From: Leucaena leucocephala
Lineage: Eukaryota > Streptophyta > Magnoliopsida > Fabales > Fabaceae
NCBI GenBank assembly: GCA_037074615.1
Contig: CM073515.1
Coordinates: forward strand, 10,315,001-10,379,000
Direction: 5' to 3'
DNA: 64,000 nucleotides
In this document: positions 24,766-36,343 of the stretch, piece after piece
Numbering within the stretch: the stretch's first letter is position 1
Layout: each line of letters starts with the position of its first letter
The notes under the pieces: generated by a model
Seen by the model: the letters and a program-made list of their open reading frames with translations, nothing else
Databases searched by the model: none
What the model was told of the DNA's origin: nothing
Position numbers and translations under genes: made by a program

Positions 24766-25593
24766 TAGGGCTGTGCACAAAACCTGCGGCCCGGTATGTC
24801 CTGTCCAACCCATAATAAAAATGCTCTGCTCAACTCGATAAATATAGGGCAAGACTGGATATCGGGTTGAAAAATATAACCCATGCATTTTTCGGGCTGG
24901 GCACCGGGCATAAGGGCTGCCCTACCCTACCCATGAGCACCCCTTCTTTTATTTTTTTATTTTTCTCTATCTTAGAAGGGAAAATATGATATCTACTGGT
25001 GACTATAAGGTAATTTTAGAAATATAAGTAGGTAATTAGGTAAGTTATATATTTTAATATTTATAATTATATTAATTTTTTCTTCTTTTTTTAACTTTGT
25101 TAATTATCATATGATTACATTATAAATTATAATTATTTATTTTATTTTTTTAGATACTTTATCTTTGTCAATATTGGGGAGATTTATACAAAATTATAAT
25201 TACAAACTATTTAAATTTCAACATTTATTTTTTATATGCAATGAATCTCAAAATTTTAATTATTATCTTTGTTCTCTTATTCTTAGTGGATTATATATAT
25301 TATTTAACTCTTCAAGATATATGAATATGATATTATTTTAGAAATTCATAATTACAGATTTTTTTCATAACATGAGCATTACATCATAATTTGAGCATGC
25401 TCAGTCCGCCCATGCCTAAGCCCAACCCGCTTATATCCAATCCAAAATTGTTAGGGTTTTTATCGGGTAGGGCCGGTCATCAGGCTGCAAAATACAGCCC
25501 ATATATTTTTTGAACAGGATATCAGATAGGGGGCTATCCTACCCATATATACCCCTACCAAACATGCTCATATATCTCTCATGCACACCCCTA
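24766..25593. mobile_element. Non-autonomous hAT-type element, copy 1
   Basis: The left end TAGGGCTGTGCAC pairs with the right end TGCACACCCCTA as a terminal inverted repeat. Flanking 8-mers CCAAATAT (24758-24765) and CCAAACAT (25594-25601) match at 7 of 8 positions. Subterminal GC-rich blocks (GGGCTGGGCACCGGGC) enclose an AT-rich interior with no transposase. It is about 75-80% similar by eye to 36591-37350. A ~36-bp direct duplication lies at its right edge (25551-25622). Confidence 0.85.
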
Positions 25594-26286
25594 CCAAACA
25601 TGCTCATATATCTCTCATAACCACGTTTTTCTTTTGTCCATAAGGAGAAACAAGCACAGCACCGCTTTCACATAATGTGTACAAAAAGTCTTCTCAGCTA
25701 ACTGCAGCCACACAAAAAAGTCATGAATTATATTGATTTTTACAAAAAAAAAAAAAAAAGCTAGACGTCTATATCGATTATAATGAAATTACAAGTTTTA
25801 ATTTGTACAAAAAAAACTTTAAAAACGTGACAGAAAATAACATAAAACTATATAAAATTAAAATTGGGCGGCATATAAAGATATACGCAGCACACTTAAC
25901 TTGATTTCAGACTTTCAATTATATACAGTTGTCCATGTGGTGTATCCTGCTAAGTTGGTTTTGTAATTGAATAATTTCTATTATTTTGATTTTTTCATAC
26001 ATAATAATCAGAATTAGTAGTAGGAGAGGAACCACTCCTTTTCTCTCTTTGTAGCTATTATTAGATCAACATTTGGATTATTCAGATTTCCTCTTATACA
26101 AAATTTTTCTTTTCATTTTTATTATTACAGTATTAAATTATTCATATTAAAATTTAAATCTTTAATTAATTATTTTTCCTTTTATAATTTATATTTTGAT
26201 GATAATTTTATAAGGAAAAAATATAAACCATTCAAATGTTGATATAATGGCTATAAAGAGAGAAGATGAGAAAAAAAAGGAGGGGA

Positions 26287-26380
26287 ATGTATAATAATAG
26301 TAGTAGTATTGTTAGTTGTAATAGTAATTATAATAAAAATAATAGTAATAACAGTAATAATAATAGTACTAATAGTAATA
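26287..26380. repeat. Trinucleotide microsatellite (TAR)n, copy B
   Basis: Counterpart of 22309-22400. Confidence 0.8.
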
Positions 26381-26384
26381 CTTA

Positions 26385-26620
26385 TCCTATTTTTAATATA
26401 TGATATATTTTACTAATTTTATTATATTAAAAAAATTAGTTAAATTAGTTAATATGATATATATTTTTTTAAAATACTTTAATAATTTTTCTTAATTTTC
26501 TCACTCCTTTACTTGATTATTATTGAAAAGTATTAATAAAGATAAAAAAATTAAAAATATAAAAAATATATCTTATATTTAAAATTAAAATTAACTTCCT
26601 AATTAAGTCATATATTAAAG
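26385..26620. repeat. MITE-like repeat, family 1, in copy B
   Basis: Counterpart of 22396-22640, more degraded. Confidence 0.45.
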
Positions 26621-26974
26621 AGTGAATGAGTAATAAATTCATGATATTCTTTTTTATTTCAACTATTGTTATATTAATAAGGCAAAGCAACCAATAAATT
26701 ATTAGTCAAAATGATAAGCAGTATCACTCTTGTAAAAAATATAACACAATTTTAAATTATAAAAAATATATTTATAAAATAAAAATTTATAATTAAATCA
26801 TACTTTTTTATTTGTGAGACTCTACTCAACAAGGGTACCTCCTTTAAGGGCAGCATCCCAGGCGACCCCACTCACACTCCACTTGAAACTTTAAAAGCTT
26901 TCTCAATGAAAATTGGCCTCTATGTAAAAGTACCAATTTGACCTTGTAAAGCTAACGTGATACTCGTATCATAC

Positions 26975-27501
26975 TCTAAGGGTATATTTGGATTAATTTC
27001 TAAAGAATAGATTTTGTAGAATAGATTTTTAAAAGAATAGATTTTGGAAAAAAAATAATTTAAAAAATTAGAGATATTTAAATGATTAGTAGCAGAATTA
27101 TATTTTCATAGGCAATTTACTAAAAATGGCATAAACTAAATATGATAATTATATAACGAACAAATTTTATTTACAATTTTTTTATTTAAGAGATTAAAAA
27201 ATAATAAATATACATATGTGTTTGAGCAAGGTTAAAATTTATAATATTCACCTAAATTTTAATTGTTTCCCCCACTTAAATAGTACTTTTTAATTAATTT
27301 ATGTGGATAATTTAAAATTTTATATAATAAATTAATATATGTAAATAGAAATGAGAAACATATAATACGATTGATTAACATAGAGATTTGATGTTGAAGT
27401 AATAAGGAAAAAATAAATTTCATTACTTAGATATTACAGGAGGCATCAAATAAATGTACAATGTATAACTATTGGTCTTGTCTATAATAAATAAGTTGAT
27501 C
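26975..27501. other. Probable terminal region of the PIF/Harbinger element
   Basis: AAGGGTATATTTGGATT at about 26980 looks like a Harbinger-type terminus, followed by AT-rich sequence with repeated GAATAGATTTT. I could not find a convincing inverted partner on the right, so the element's limits stay open. Confidence 0.35.
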
Positions 27502-28455
27502 TCATATAAAATCATGATAATGAGCCATTTCAGATGAGGAGGTTATGGATAAAGGTATCCGTGAAGAGTCATATTCATCATCACCATCATCATCTTGCAA
27601 TGGATCATCATCATCTTCGTCCTGTCGTGCGAAATCAGGGTCAATAATAGAGGTTCTTCTAATAAAATTGTATATTGCCATCGTTGCACAAATGATCTTG
27701 ACTTGTGTTTGATAGTTGTAGCTGCGCATGGGTTGTAATATCGCAAACTTATTTTTCCATACCCCAAAAGTTCTTTCTATTATGCACCTCAAACTTAAAT
27801 GAGCATAATTAAAAACTTCATTAGGGTTAACCAATCTAGATTACCGTAAAAAATTAGGGAGATGGTAATGTTCACGCCGGTATGGATCTAGATATCCAAT
27901 TGGTGTTGGATAACCAACATCAACCAAATAATATTTACCTACATGAAAGAAATATTATTTTGAATATTTGTATTCACAGATAAAGAGAAACCAATTGAAC
28001 ATATTATAAACATACCCTCAGGCAGACGAGGGAAGTTCATGGAAGGAGTTGTCAAGGCATGACTGAATATACGGGCATCATGTGCACTGCCTTCCCATCC
28101 AGCCAAGTCTATTTTGCTATGCACATTTTGAAATGTTAGATCTTGGGGTTTAATGAGTGACATTACAAGTCCACAACAAGATAATAAGACATAATGAAAG
28201 TGTCTGTGAATCGTCTCTCCTGAGTGTTGAAACCTTTTTTACATCATCCTACTGGTCTCCCCATGTACACCAATATTTAAAAATATCACTACCTTTTCAT
28301 GTATCCAATGTTATGACTTTCCTTAAGGCCTTGTTGCTACAATGCAATGCAAAGATCAAAGAACACACATGGTTCCATTCTGAACTATTTAAAACAATGC
28401 TTTGGATGACCATATAATACTTCATCAACCCATTTGCTACCTGTGTGATCACTAG
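27502..28455 (-). pseudogene. PIF/Harbinger DDE transposase, degraded
   Basis: Minus strand. N-terminal helices are visible near 28455-28330 (WVDEVLYGHP, then FRMEPCVFFDLC), then FQHSGET with HRHFHYVL near 28200. The DDE core shows AGWEGSAHDARIF (about 28100-28060), a GKYYLVDVGYPT..GYL block near 27930, and NYAHLSLRCIIERTFGVWK (about 27810-27755), which holds the conserved Glu. An acidic tail (DEDDDDPLQDDDGDDE) ends the protein. Several frame changes in the N-terminal half and a stop near 27842 make it non-functional. In intact elements this nuclease cuts at 3-bp TTA/TAA targets with its Myb-like partner. Confidence 0.88.
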
Positions 28456-28950
28456 TGCGTATTAGTTGTTTACACAAATATTATGCTGCATAACTGCCAA
28501 CCAATATGCCAACTTGTTTAATCCTCTTTACCCGTCGCTTATAAGCTTTTATCAAGGTTTTATTATCGTCCCTCATATTTGTTTAACCTTGTATAGAGAC
28601 ATTAATTTTAGATTTCTCAATGTCAATTAACAAGGTAATTGGTGATGTAATGAAAATCATAAAATGAAAAGAAAATAATACGAAAAGAGCGAAATCAATA
28701 TCTTAGAGATTCATTAATCAATATGTCCATACATATAATAATAGGTACCTAAATCCACACAAAAGCAGGAAGGTGATTTTGGTTACACAACAAGATTCAA
28801 CAACTATAATATGCATGCATAACTAGTCATAACATTAACGTCTCAATCTCCATAACAATAGTGCCATAAAAATAGTAACAATTGTTTCTTTATTCCCATT
28901 TATGAAACATACATTTTCCTCATTGTGGGATCTAGCATGAGTTTTGTGCA

Positions 28951-29908
28951 TCATAGATACCAATCATCATCAGCGAGTACTTCATCAAGTTGGGTTAGGT
29001 ATTTCATGACTTTTGTAATGGATGGTATGTTGGCAGATGCTTCATCTACCCTTTTGTGAGCATGTTCGACCTCTGCCTTAGTTAACTCAACAATTTCACT
29101 AAGTGCATCTGCTATCCTAGTTAATGCATGCCCTTTATTCTTCTTTTTCATCCTTCTACTCCTCTTCCTAACCCCTAATGAGCTGCTACCACATATTAGC
29201 TCCTTCCCCCTTATGCTACCTTTACCATTGGTCCTTTGAGATATGTTGAATGTCATTCGATTGATATGCTTACTTATGCCAGTTGGAGCCACCAAAACTT
29301 TATCGCTATCTCCCAACTCTTCTTCCAGATCCATGTGATCATCATTGTCGTATCCTATTGTTTGTTCTGTTAGAAGTGTCATGGATGATGATGCCCATGC
29401 ATTTGGACCTATGGATGCCACATGACTGAACAGTTCATCTAACTCAGCCCCGAATAAGAGCCTTTTTGTTCTAAATTTGTCATATTGTGGATTTTCCTGC
29501 ACATATAACACCGATCAGAAATGACAATCATATGTGATACGGGTTAAAAATAGAGCGTATCAGCAAATATCCTTTTCATACCAATTTTTTCTTCTTCCAC
29601 CAATCATCTTCCACTTATACTGTATTTTTCTCTATAGTCTAGCCCACTCCTGTCTCATTAATCAATTTGTTCCACATCTGCCATTCCTTTTGTATGGAGT
29701 CATACTTGTTTTTAAACTGCAATATTTCATAGACTTTCCCAGTCTTTACTGTGAACCCCTCACAAATATTGGCCCATACTTTTTTTGTATACACATTACC
29801 TTTTCTTTCACCTTTGCGAAGTTGTTCAATACAGAGGTTAATGAACACCTTAGTGGTGCTAGCATCCCATGAAATTTTAGATTTATCCTGAACCATTGTA
29901 CTAGACAA
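28951..29908 (-). pseudogene. PIF/Harbinger Myb/SANT-like DNA-binding protein, degraded
   Basis: Minus strand, upstream of and parallel to the transposase. Exon 1 (29908 to about 29571) begins MSSTMVQDKSKISWD and carries the plant Myb/SANT-like domain (FINLCIEQLRKGE, VWANICEGF, LQFKNKYDSIQKEWQMW). The same frame reaches DDWWKKKK but has two stops, one where the family usually has GW. A GT-AG intron (about 29570-29494) leads to exon 2 (ENPQYDKFRTKRLLFGAELD), ending at 28951 with a coiled-coil-like C-terminus. This protein normally partners the transposase. Loss of both genes in one element fits inactivation in place. Confidence 0.85.
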
Positions 29909-30765
29909 AAGTGAATTAATTAATTTTCATAATCGGATACAAACCAAATATAATCTGACAACTTCAACAAGCAATTTAATCTAACTAAAGATTCATAGAT
30001 TTGATACATAAGTGCCAATGAACACACACACACACATCTTTATTCACGATCCAATGAACATCATGCAAAAGTAAATCGTGCTCCTCGATTTGTGACTACA
30101 CAAAACATCTTGCAGAAGTAAATCATGCAAACGAAGTGAACACTACGCAGGCAATTGAGCAGATAACAGAAGCTAAAGTGGACAGCAAAAAGCAGATAAG
30201 AGAAGCTAAAAAGTGGAACACTAGCGGAAAGCAAACAACAGATATGAACACTATACAGAAGGTAGTAGAGAAATGGAACACTAGCATCAGTGCACCAGCC
30301 TTGCATATATGAACACTTACTGTTTACCTTCTCTCTGCTGAAGAAGTTGTCGAGGTATGGAAAACAAAAAGTCAGCGTACCAGCGACAATAGGACGATAG
30401 AGATCGATGCCCAAGGACCACGATGACGGCTCAAATATGTGGATCCACAGACCCGACCACTAAGCTTGACCAAAGAAGTAGGGTGTCGGCAGAGATTGAT
30501 TCCTAATCGACAACATGCCACGTCAAGGTTTTGGAGCAGAGATGTCGAGTGTTAAGGAATGATGACGGCATGACACGAGCTCACGCGACGATCTACATGC
30601 TAAGAATATCTTCATATGGAGGTGTGAGAGCAGATCGGGACAAAGAAGAGTGAAGGCGCAGGACATGATCTTATGAGATGAGTCAGAGGCAAGCTCAGTA
30701 GGGGCGAAAGGAACATACGCAAGCTCCTAAAGCGCAAGTCGGGAGGAAGTAAAGGCACTGTATAA
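29909..30765. other. Upstream region of the Harbinger genes, GC-richer part unexplained
   Basis: 30115-30310 contains degenerate repeats of GTGAACACTA/AGCTAAA type. 30420-30765 is GC-richer with no recognisable product. It could be the 5' part of the transposon. Confidence 0.3.
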
Positions 30766-33400
30766 CATTCATATTTTTATTTTAGGATTTAAGTAGTATT
30801 AGGAGAAATTAATTTTTAATAGATGAAATTTTAATTTAATTACATAAGTTAAAATAGTTTATCTAAAGAAAATAAAGGATAAGAAGAAGAAAGAGCATTA
30901 TGGTAATACATATATATATATATTATATAACAACAAAACAAAAAAAACAAGAAGAAGAAGAAGAAGAGACGGGGAGTAGCTCCTAATTTTTTTACAAATA
31001 TAAATAATATAATATTAAAAAGAAAGTGGGGCCCACATCTATTTTTTTAAAACAAAGTACACACACACCGCTAAAGCCACGCGAATTCTTTCTTTTCTCC
31101 TTCTTCTTCTTCCTTTCGGCTTCAGCTCATGTCGTCTACTCCTCAAGTACTCCATTGATGAATATTGGATCCTTTTAAGCTCTGGTTTATTCTCATAAAA
31201 TCTTTCAACTATCATAGTTATTTTTTAATTATTTTTTTAATATTAAGATAGTTATTTAGAAGTATAATTTCTATTAGAAAGAAAATAAGTTTGAGGATTA
31301 GGGTTTAGAGTAAGTGTAATTTTTTAACAAATGAGAACCATAGAATTATAAAGATAAGTAAATACTTGCATTTAATCAGTTTAGAATTGTTCTATTTGCA
31401 TTATTTGAGAGAGTTAGTGTTAGGGTTTAAATGTTAGAGAGTAGAGATGATTTAATATGAATTTTGTTGATTTAATTTGAGTTTAACAGTTGGGGTATGT
31501 TTATTGGAGGTATAATTGATATTTAATTAGTTTATATTGTTGCTATAGCATATAAATTAAAATGGGTAATTTTGTTGAAACCCTAGATCTGAGAAATTGG
31601 GGATTTTGGTCAAATTGAATAATTATGGGTTAATTGATAGTGCAAATGAGTTATTAAAATTTAGAAATGATGTAATTTAATATTGAAATAAAGATTTTGA
31701 TATTGTGAGCATTTGCAATTTTGGGGGAAACTTAAGGATTATAAATTTGGGGGTTTTGGGTTGTTTGAAGAATGTAATGTTATATGAGAATATATATGAG
31801 TAGAATAAAGTTGAGGCAATATAAGATTATCATAGAAATGATAATTTAGAAAATAGATGTGTAATTGTGATAGAGAAATTTAGTTAGGGTATTGAATTAA
31901 TAATTTTTAAATAAAATAAAATTAAAAGAGAAATATGAATATTTATTTAAAAGTATATTTTGTGTCAAATTAACAACATATTGATATACATTTATATAAA
32001 CTATGTTATGTAGATTGACTAGGGAGTTGTGACCTAAGCTGTGGCTCCTCATTTGCGGTATTTTGTTAGTTTTGGAGAAATGTAACCACTTTTCATTCAT
32101 TGTGTTTGCTAATATGATGTTTGTGAGTGATTTGATATATATAATCTACTGATGATGATGTGATTATATTGAGAAAAGTTGATTGCTAATTTTATTGAAA
32201 ATTGTCTTGTGGGATTTGGAAAGTTATGATTTTGAGAAAAATCCTATTGTGATATTTATTGAAGTTATTGATTATCGAGCTATTGATGTTTTGATTAGTA
32301 TGATTATCTGGATAATTATGTATATAGCGATTGGGATTGGTGATAATGAAGTTATCTTTCTACCATATGGTATAACCTCCATTGGAGCTCGATGGTTGGT
32401 TTTCGTCCCACCAGTTTACTGAGGGACTTGCTCCACCAGTTTTACTGAGGGGCTGTGACACCCCCACTAGTTTATCAATGGGGAATAAACCCATGGTCTA
32501 GTCTTATGCTCTGTGAATTTTGGTCGATCCATAACACTCAACCGGTTAGATTTTTGAGTGGCTATTCATATGGTAGTTATCACTAGTCAATAGGTTCGAT
32601 CGGTAGATATAAGGAGGTTTGGTTGGTTTGATGGGAGGAATTGTGATGAGATTTCTGTTTGATTATAATATGATAATATATTGTTTTTTATCTCATATAT
32701 TTTATTAACTGTCCCACTTGACACTTCACGAGCACATGTTAGTATGCATGATGAGTATGATTATTGGTTACTGAGAAATTTATCTCACCCTGTGGTTATT
32801 AACATTTTTTAGGAGTTAGTTTAGTTGTTGGTTTTCACGGGAAGATGCCAGAGGCATAGTGGTGCTATTTGACCTGTATAGCACTATCCTCTATATTTAT
32901 GTGCTGAATAGATGTAAATTGCTACTATAGGGCATATTTTAGTTCATACTATGATAATTTACTATTTTGATGATTATACTGTATATCGTGTATTGGTAGA
33001 AGGCAAAAGGCCTCTTAGGGTTATGCATGCGAATTTATGGATCCACAGTAGCTATTTTGCCATATTAATTATATCAAACCGTATTTTGTTGTGTTATAGA
33101 ATTGAGGTTGTTTACCCAAATTCAACGCTTGGAGACTCCTTTTAAAAGTTGGAATTGATAATTATGATAGTGTTGGAAGAGTAATTTAGGATTTTCAATC
33201 ATATTTATTAGTTGATTAAGAAAAATCTTTTATAACTATGGTAGTTTTCATTTTAGAATCTTTGCAAAGTTCTTTTCTACCATGGTTAACTCTTTTGAAA
33301 TTAAGAAAGTCATTTATAAACATGGTTAATTTGTAGCCAATTATGGTAGAAATGATTTTAAATGATTAATTATTATATGATTAAGGAGAATTTTACACAT
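30766..33400 (+). repeat. LTR-like non-coding block (possible gypsy-type solo LTR)
   Basis: Starts TGTATAACATTC and then ATTTTAGGATTTAAGTA, a style seen in long plant gypsy LTRs. It later contains GAGCACATGTTAGTATGCATG and ACTGAGAAATTTATCTCACCC (32730-32795). The reverse complement of these landmarks recurs at 55790-55850, so the block belongs to a dispersed family. There is no open frame of note, and I could not find the right end or a target duplication. Confidence 0.4.
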
Positions 33401-33639
33401 TGAAGTGCAGGATTCACTGAGGAATAAAGGGACAGCATGAACAAGCGGCGCTGTTCGGGAGGAAGTAGAGGGCATGGTTTAGGATTCACAAGTGATTTTT
33501 GAGGTTTTTTTTTTGTTTGACTGAAAAATAGGATAACCATGGTTTGAAGGAAAAATCTATTCCCTAACCCACATGTCAAACACACACTAAATGGTAACGA
33601 ATCTTCCTTCTGAAAGCATCTATACTTTCTATTTTAGTG
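33401..33639. other. Spacer
   Basis: Nothing recognised. Confidence 0.3.
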
Positions 33640-34362
33640 CATGGTTGCGAAACATTAAAATTTTAGTTTTAATTGGACTTTTAACCCAATTTTAATTTAA
33701 AAAAATTTAAAATAAATAATTATATTTATCCAAAAAAAATTTAGATCAAACTATTGTTTAAAATTATAGTTTTAAAAAACTATTAGGAGTAATTTTTAAA
33801 ATAATAAAATAACTTATAAACTACACAATTACCATTTTACTTTTATTTTCCCCTTCTCTCCTCTCTCCCCTTCTTCTCTCTCCTCCTGTCGTTGCTTTAG
33901 CTCTGCCATCACTACTTAAGCTTTGCCATCACTAATTGGGCTTTGTTGTCGTTGCTTGTTGTCACTGATTCTTTGGCTCCATCTTCTCTTCTCTCTGATC
34001 ACAGTCGTTGCTTTGTCATCATCTCTTTATCCTCATTTTTGCCCTCACCTCGATCCGTCATTACTCTCTATCCACCGTCAGCGTTGTTGCCCTCCGTCCA
34101 TCGTCAAAGAAAGAAGAGAAATGAGGATAAACAGTGATAGCACATGTGAGGTTGCGGTGTTTTTTTTTTTCATCTCATACACTTTCTGGTAATTTATCAA
34201 TCACAAAAGTCCTTCTGCTAATAACTATTTAAATACTCATTTTTTTATAAATATTTTTTTTCATAAACTCTTCTCCAAAAATTATTTTCCTACAGCTATC
34301 TAAAAGCCTTTTTTTCTCATAAACTATTTTTTAAAAATCTATCTAAAAATGCCCTTAATAAG
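33640..34362. repeat. MITE-like repeat, family 2
   Basis: CT-rich core (CTTCTCTCCTCTCTCCCC, 33850-33890) between A/T arms. The right arm (AAAAGTCCTTCTGCTAATAACT, then ATAAACTATTTTTTAAAAATC) resembles 20090-20230. Open frames over the core are compositional accidents. Confidence 0.45.
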
Positions 34363-34850
34363 GAGTTATAGAGTCCACAAACGCACCCTTAAAAACATAT
34401 GCATTTCATTATAAGAAATTTCGGGGGGATTTTTTTAAAAAAATATAAAAAAATTATGTTATGAAATTTTAATAAAAAGATATAACATAAAAGAGTAAAA
34501 AAAATAAAAAAAATTTAACCCAACTTTTCGAATTTTTTTATATTCAACTCAAAAAAAAATTCATGATAAAGTCGCTTCTATTTCAACCATTAATTTGAGG
34601 ATATAAAACTATGAAAATAAATTTAGGATTTAAACTTGTATTATATTTCTTATAAGTGAGATCGCTTATCACCTAAATTAATAATTTATTATATTTTTAG
34701 ACACGTGACTCTTGATTCTTATAATTGACTATAAACATGTTTGCGGATGTTTTATTTTTTTTGTTTTATATTATAACTTATACCAAATTGTTCAGAAACT
34801 TAAGAAAAATAAGATCTATAAAAATCATGTTATTACACGTGTGTAGTGTG
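34363..34850. other. AT-rich upstream region of the terpene synthase gene
   Basis: No recognisable feature apart from poly-A/T runs. The promoter should lie here. Confidence 0.35.
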
Positions 34851-34860
34851 TATATATATA
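34851..34860 (+). promoter_or_regulatory. Probable TATA box of the terpene synthase gene
   Basis: TATATATATA about 80 bp before the ATG at 34931. Transcription from it would start near 34880, after the other in-frame ATG at 34874, which favours the 34931 start. Confidence 0.4.
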
Positions 34861-36343
34861 GAACTCTTGAGCTTTGATGAACTCCACTAAATCCAAAGGC
34901 TTTTGGTCTGATACTAAGAACGGAACTGATATGGCTCTCTCCACAGTAACCTCATTCCCAAATTGCAGTTTCTTCAAAGTTCTCTCACCAGCACAAACAA
35001 AATTCTCAGTGTTCAGCGTTCAACGTAATGCTTCTTCTACTCTTCATTCTGTTGTTTCTGATGAAAGCAACTCTACTCTTCGCCGATCTGCAAATTATCG
35101 ACCTTCAAGTTGGACTGATGAACATATCCAGTCAATCACTAGTGAATATGGGGTACATATATACATATTTCTCATTTCTCTATATTAATCTCTTCTTTCC
35201 TAACAAGTTTTCTCCTACTCCCATCGGTTCTCTATATATATAATTTTTAATTTAAAATTAGTCTTTTTTTATATAACTTACACTTTGTATTTATCTAAAA
35301 ATTTAATTTACTTTTTCTATTTGAGTTAAGGTATAAATTTATTAGAAAAATTTTTATTCAAAAATAATATTATCTTAAAAGTTTTTAGATTTAATATTAC
35401 CTTACAAGTGTTGAAATAGAATAATGTTGTATGTTAAAAATGTTAATAATAAATATCAATATTTTAACGGTTAATATTATTTTTTTAATAAGATGTGATA
35501 AATATTGCTATATTTTAAAATTTTAGATAATTTTAAACTCAAAATATCTTTTATGACAATGAATATATGTATAAAAACTATCATCTCTAATACTCCAAGA
35601 TTATAAGGACAGTATAATAACATGTTTTTGTTACGCAGAAAAAATCCTATGGAGAAGAAAGAGATGAACTGAAAGCGCAAGTGCGAATGATGATTTCCCA
35701 ACCCAGAAATGATTTGGACAAGTTTGAATTCATCGATGCGTTGCAAAAGCTTGGACTATCTCACCATTTCGTCGTCGAAATAAGGAACATACTGCAACAT
35801 GTTGTGTCCACCGACAATTATGAAGACAGATTCAAACCCAAGTCTGACTTACTCACCACTGCTCTTCAATTCAGAATCTCAAGGCAACATGGATATGACG
35901 TGTCATCAGGTACGCACTAAATTGGACCCTAATTATTGTTTTGTTTGCAGCAAGAAGAGGAAAGAAAGATACTTGAGGCGGGCGGACGGACCCCACTTGA
36001 GATAATGCATCTACAGAACCCGCGAGTTCTAGCTCAAGGCAATCGGTACGAAAGATTGACACTTGAGGCGGATGGACCCCACTTGACATAATACATCTGC
36101 CCAATAGCTTGAATCAGTCGGTTATATTATTGATCGATGAATCAATCCCGAATCGGTCTGATTAAAAATTTTGAATAGATTGATTAAGTTATATTTCTTT
36201 TATATTTAATATAAAATATATTTAATTAATTAAATTAATTAAATTGATAAATTTAATATTTCTAAAATATTATAATTATATTTTTTAACTTATTTTCTCT
36301 CTTTTTTATTTAATTATTAATAAGAGAGTATCAATAGAGATAA

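Larger units (their letters stand above)
22817..26797 (+). repeat. Tandem segmental duplication, copy B
   Basis: Direct-repeat partner of 18618-22816, immediately adjacent and in the same orientation. It begins inside a partial dispersed repeat R (22819-22930). It differs from A by two insertions absent from A (23818-24225 and 24766-25593) and by many substitutions, so the duplication is not recent. Confidence 0.9.

Noticed and set aside
30061..30414. Minus-strand 117-codon frame rich in Leu, Phe and Cys
   Set aside because: Overlaps degenerate short repeats and resembles no family; probably chance.
33923..34192. Open frames over the CT-rich core of a MITE
   Set aside because: Low-complexity Leu/Ser-rich translations from a CT-rich repeat also seen without frames in other copies.
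34874..34930. Upstream in-frame ATG for the terpene synthase
   Set aside because: The sequence before MALSTV is unlike a transit peptide, and the ATG lies where transcription from the TATA box at 34851 would barely have begun.
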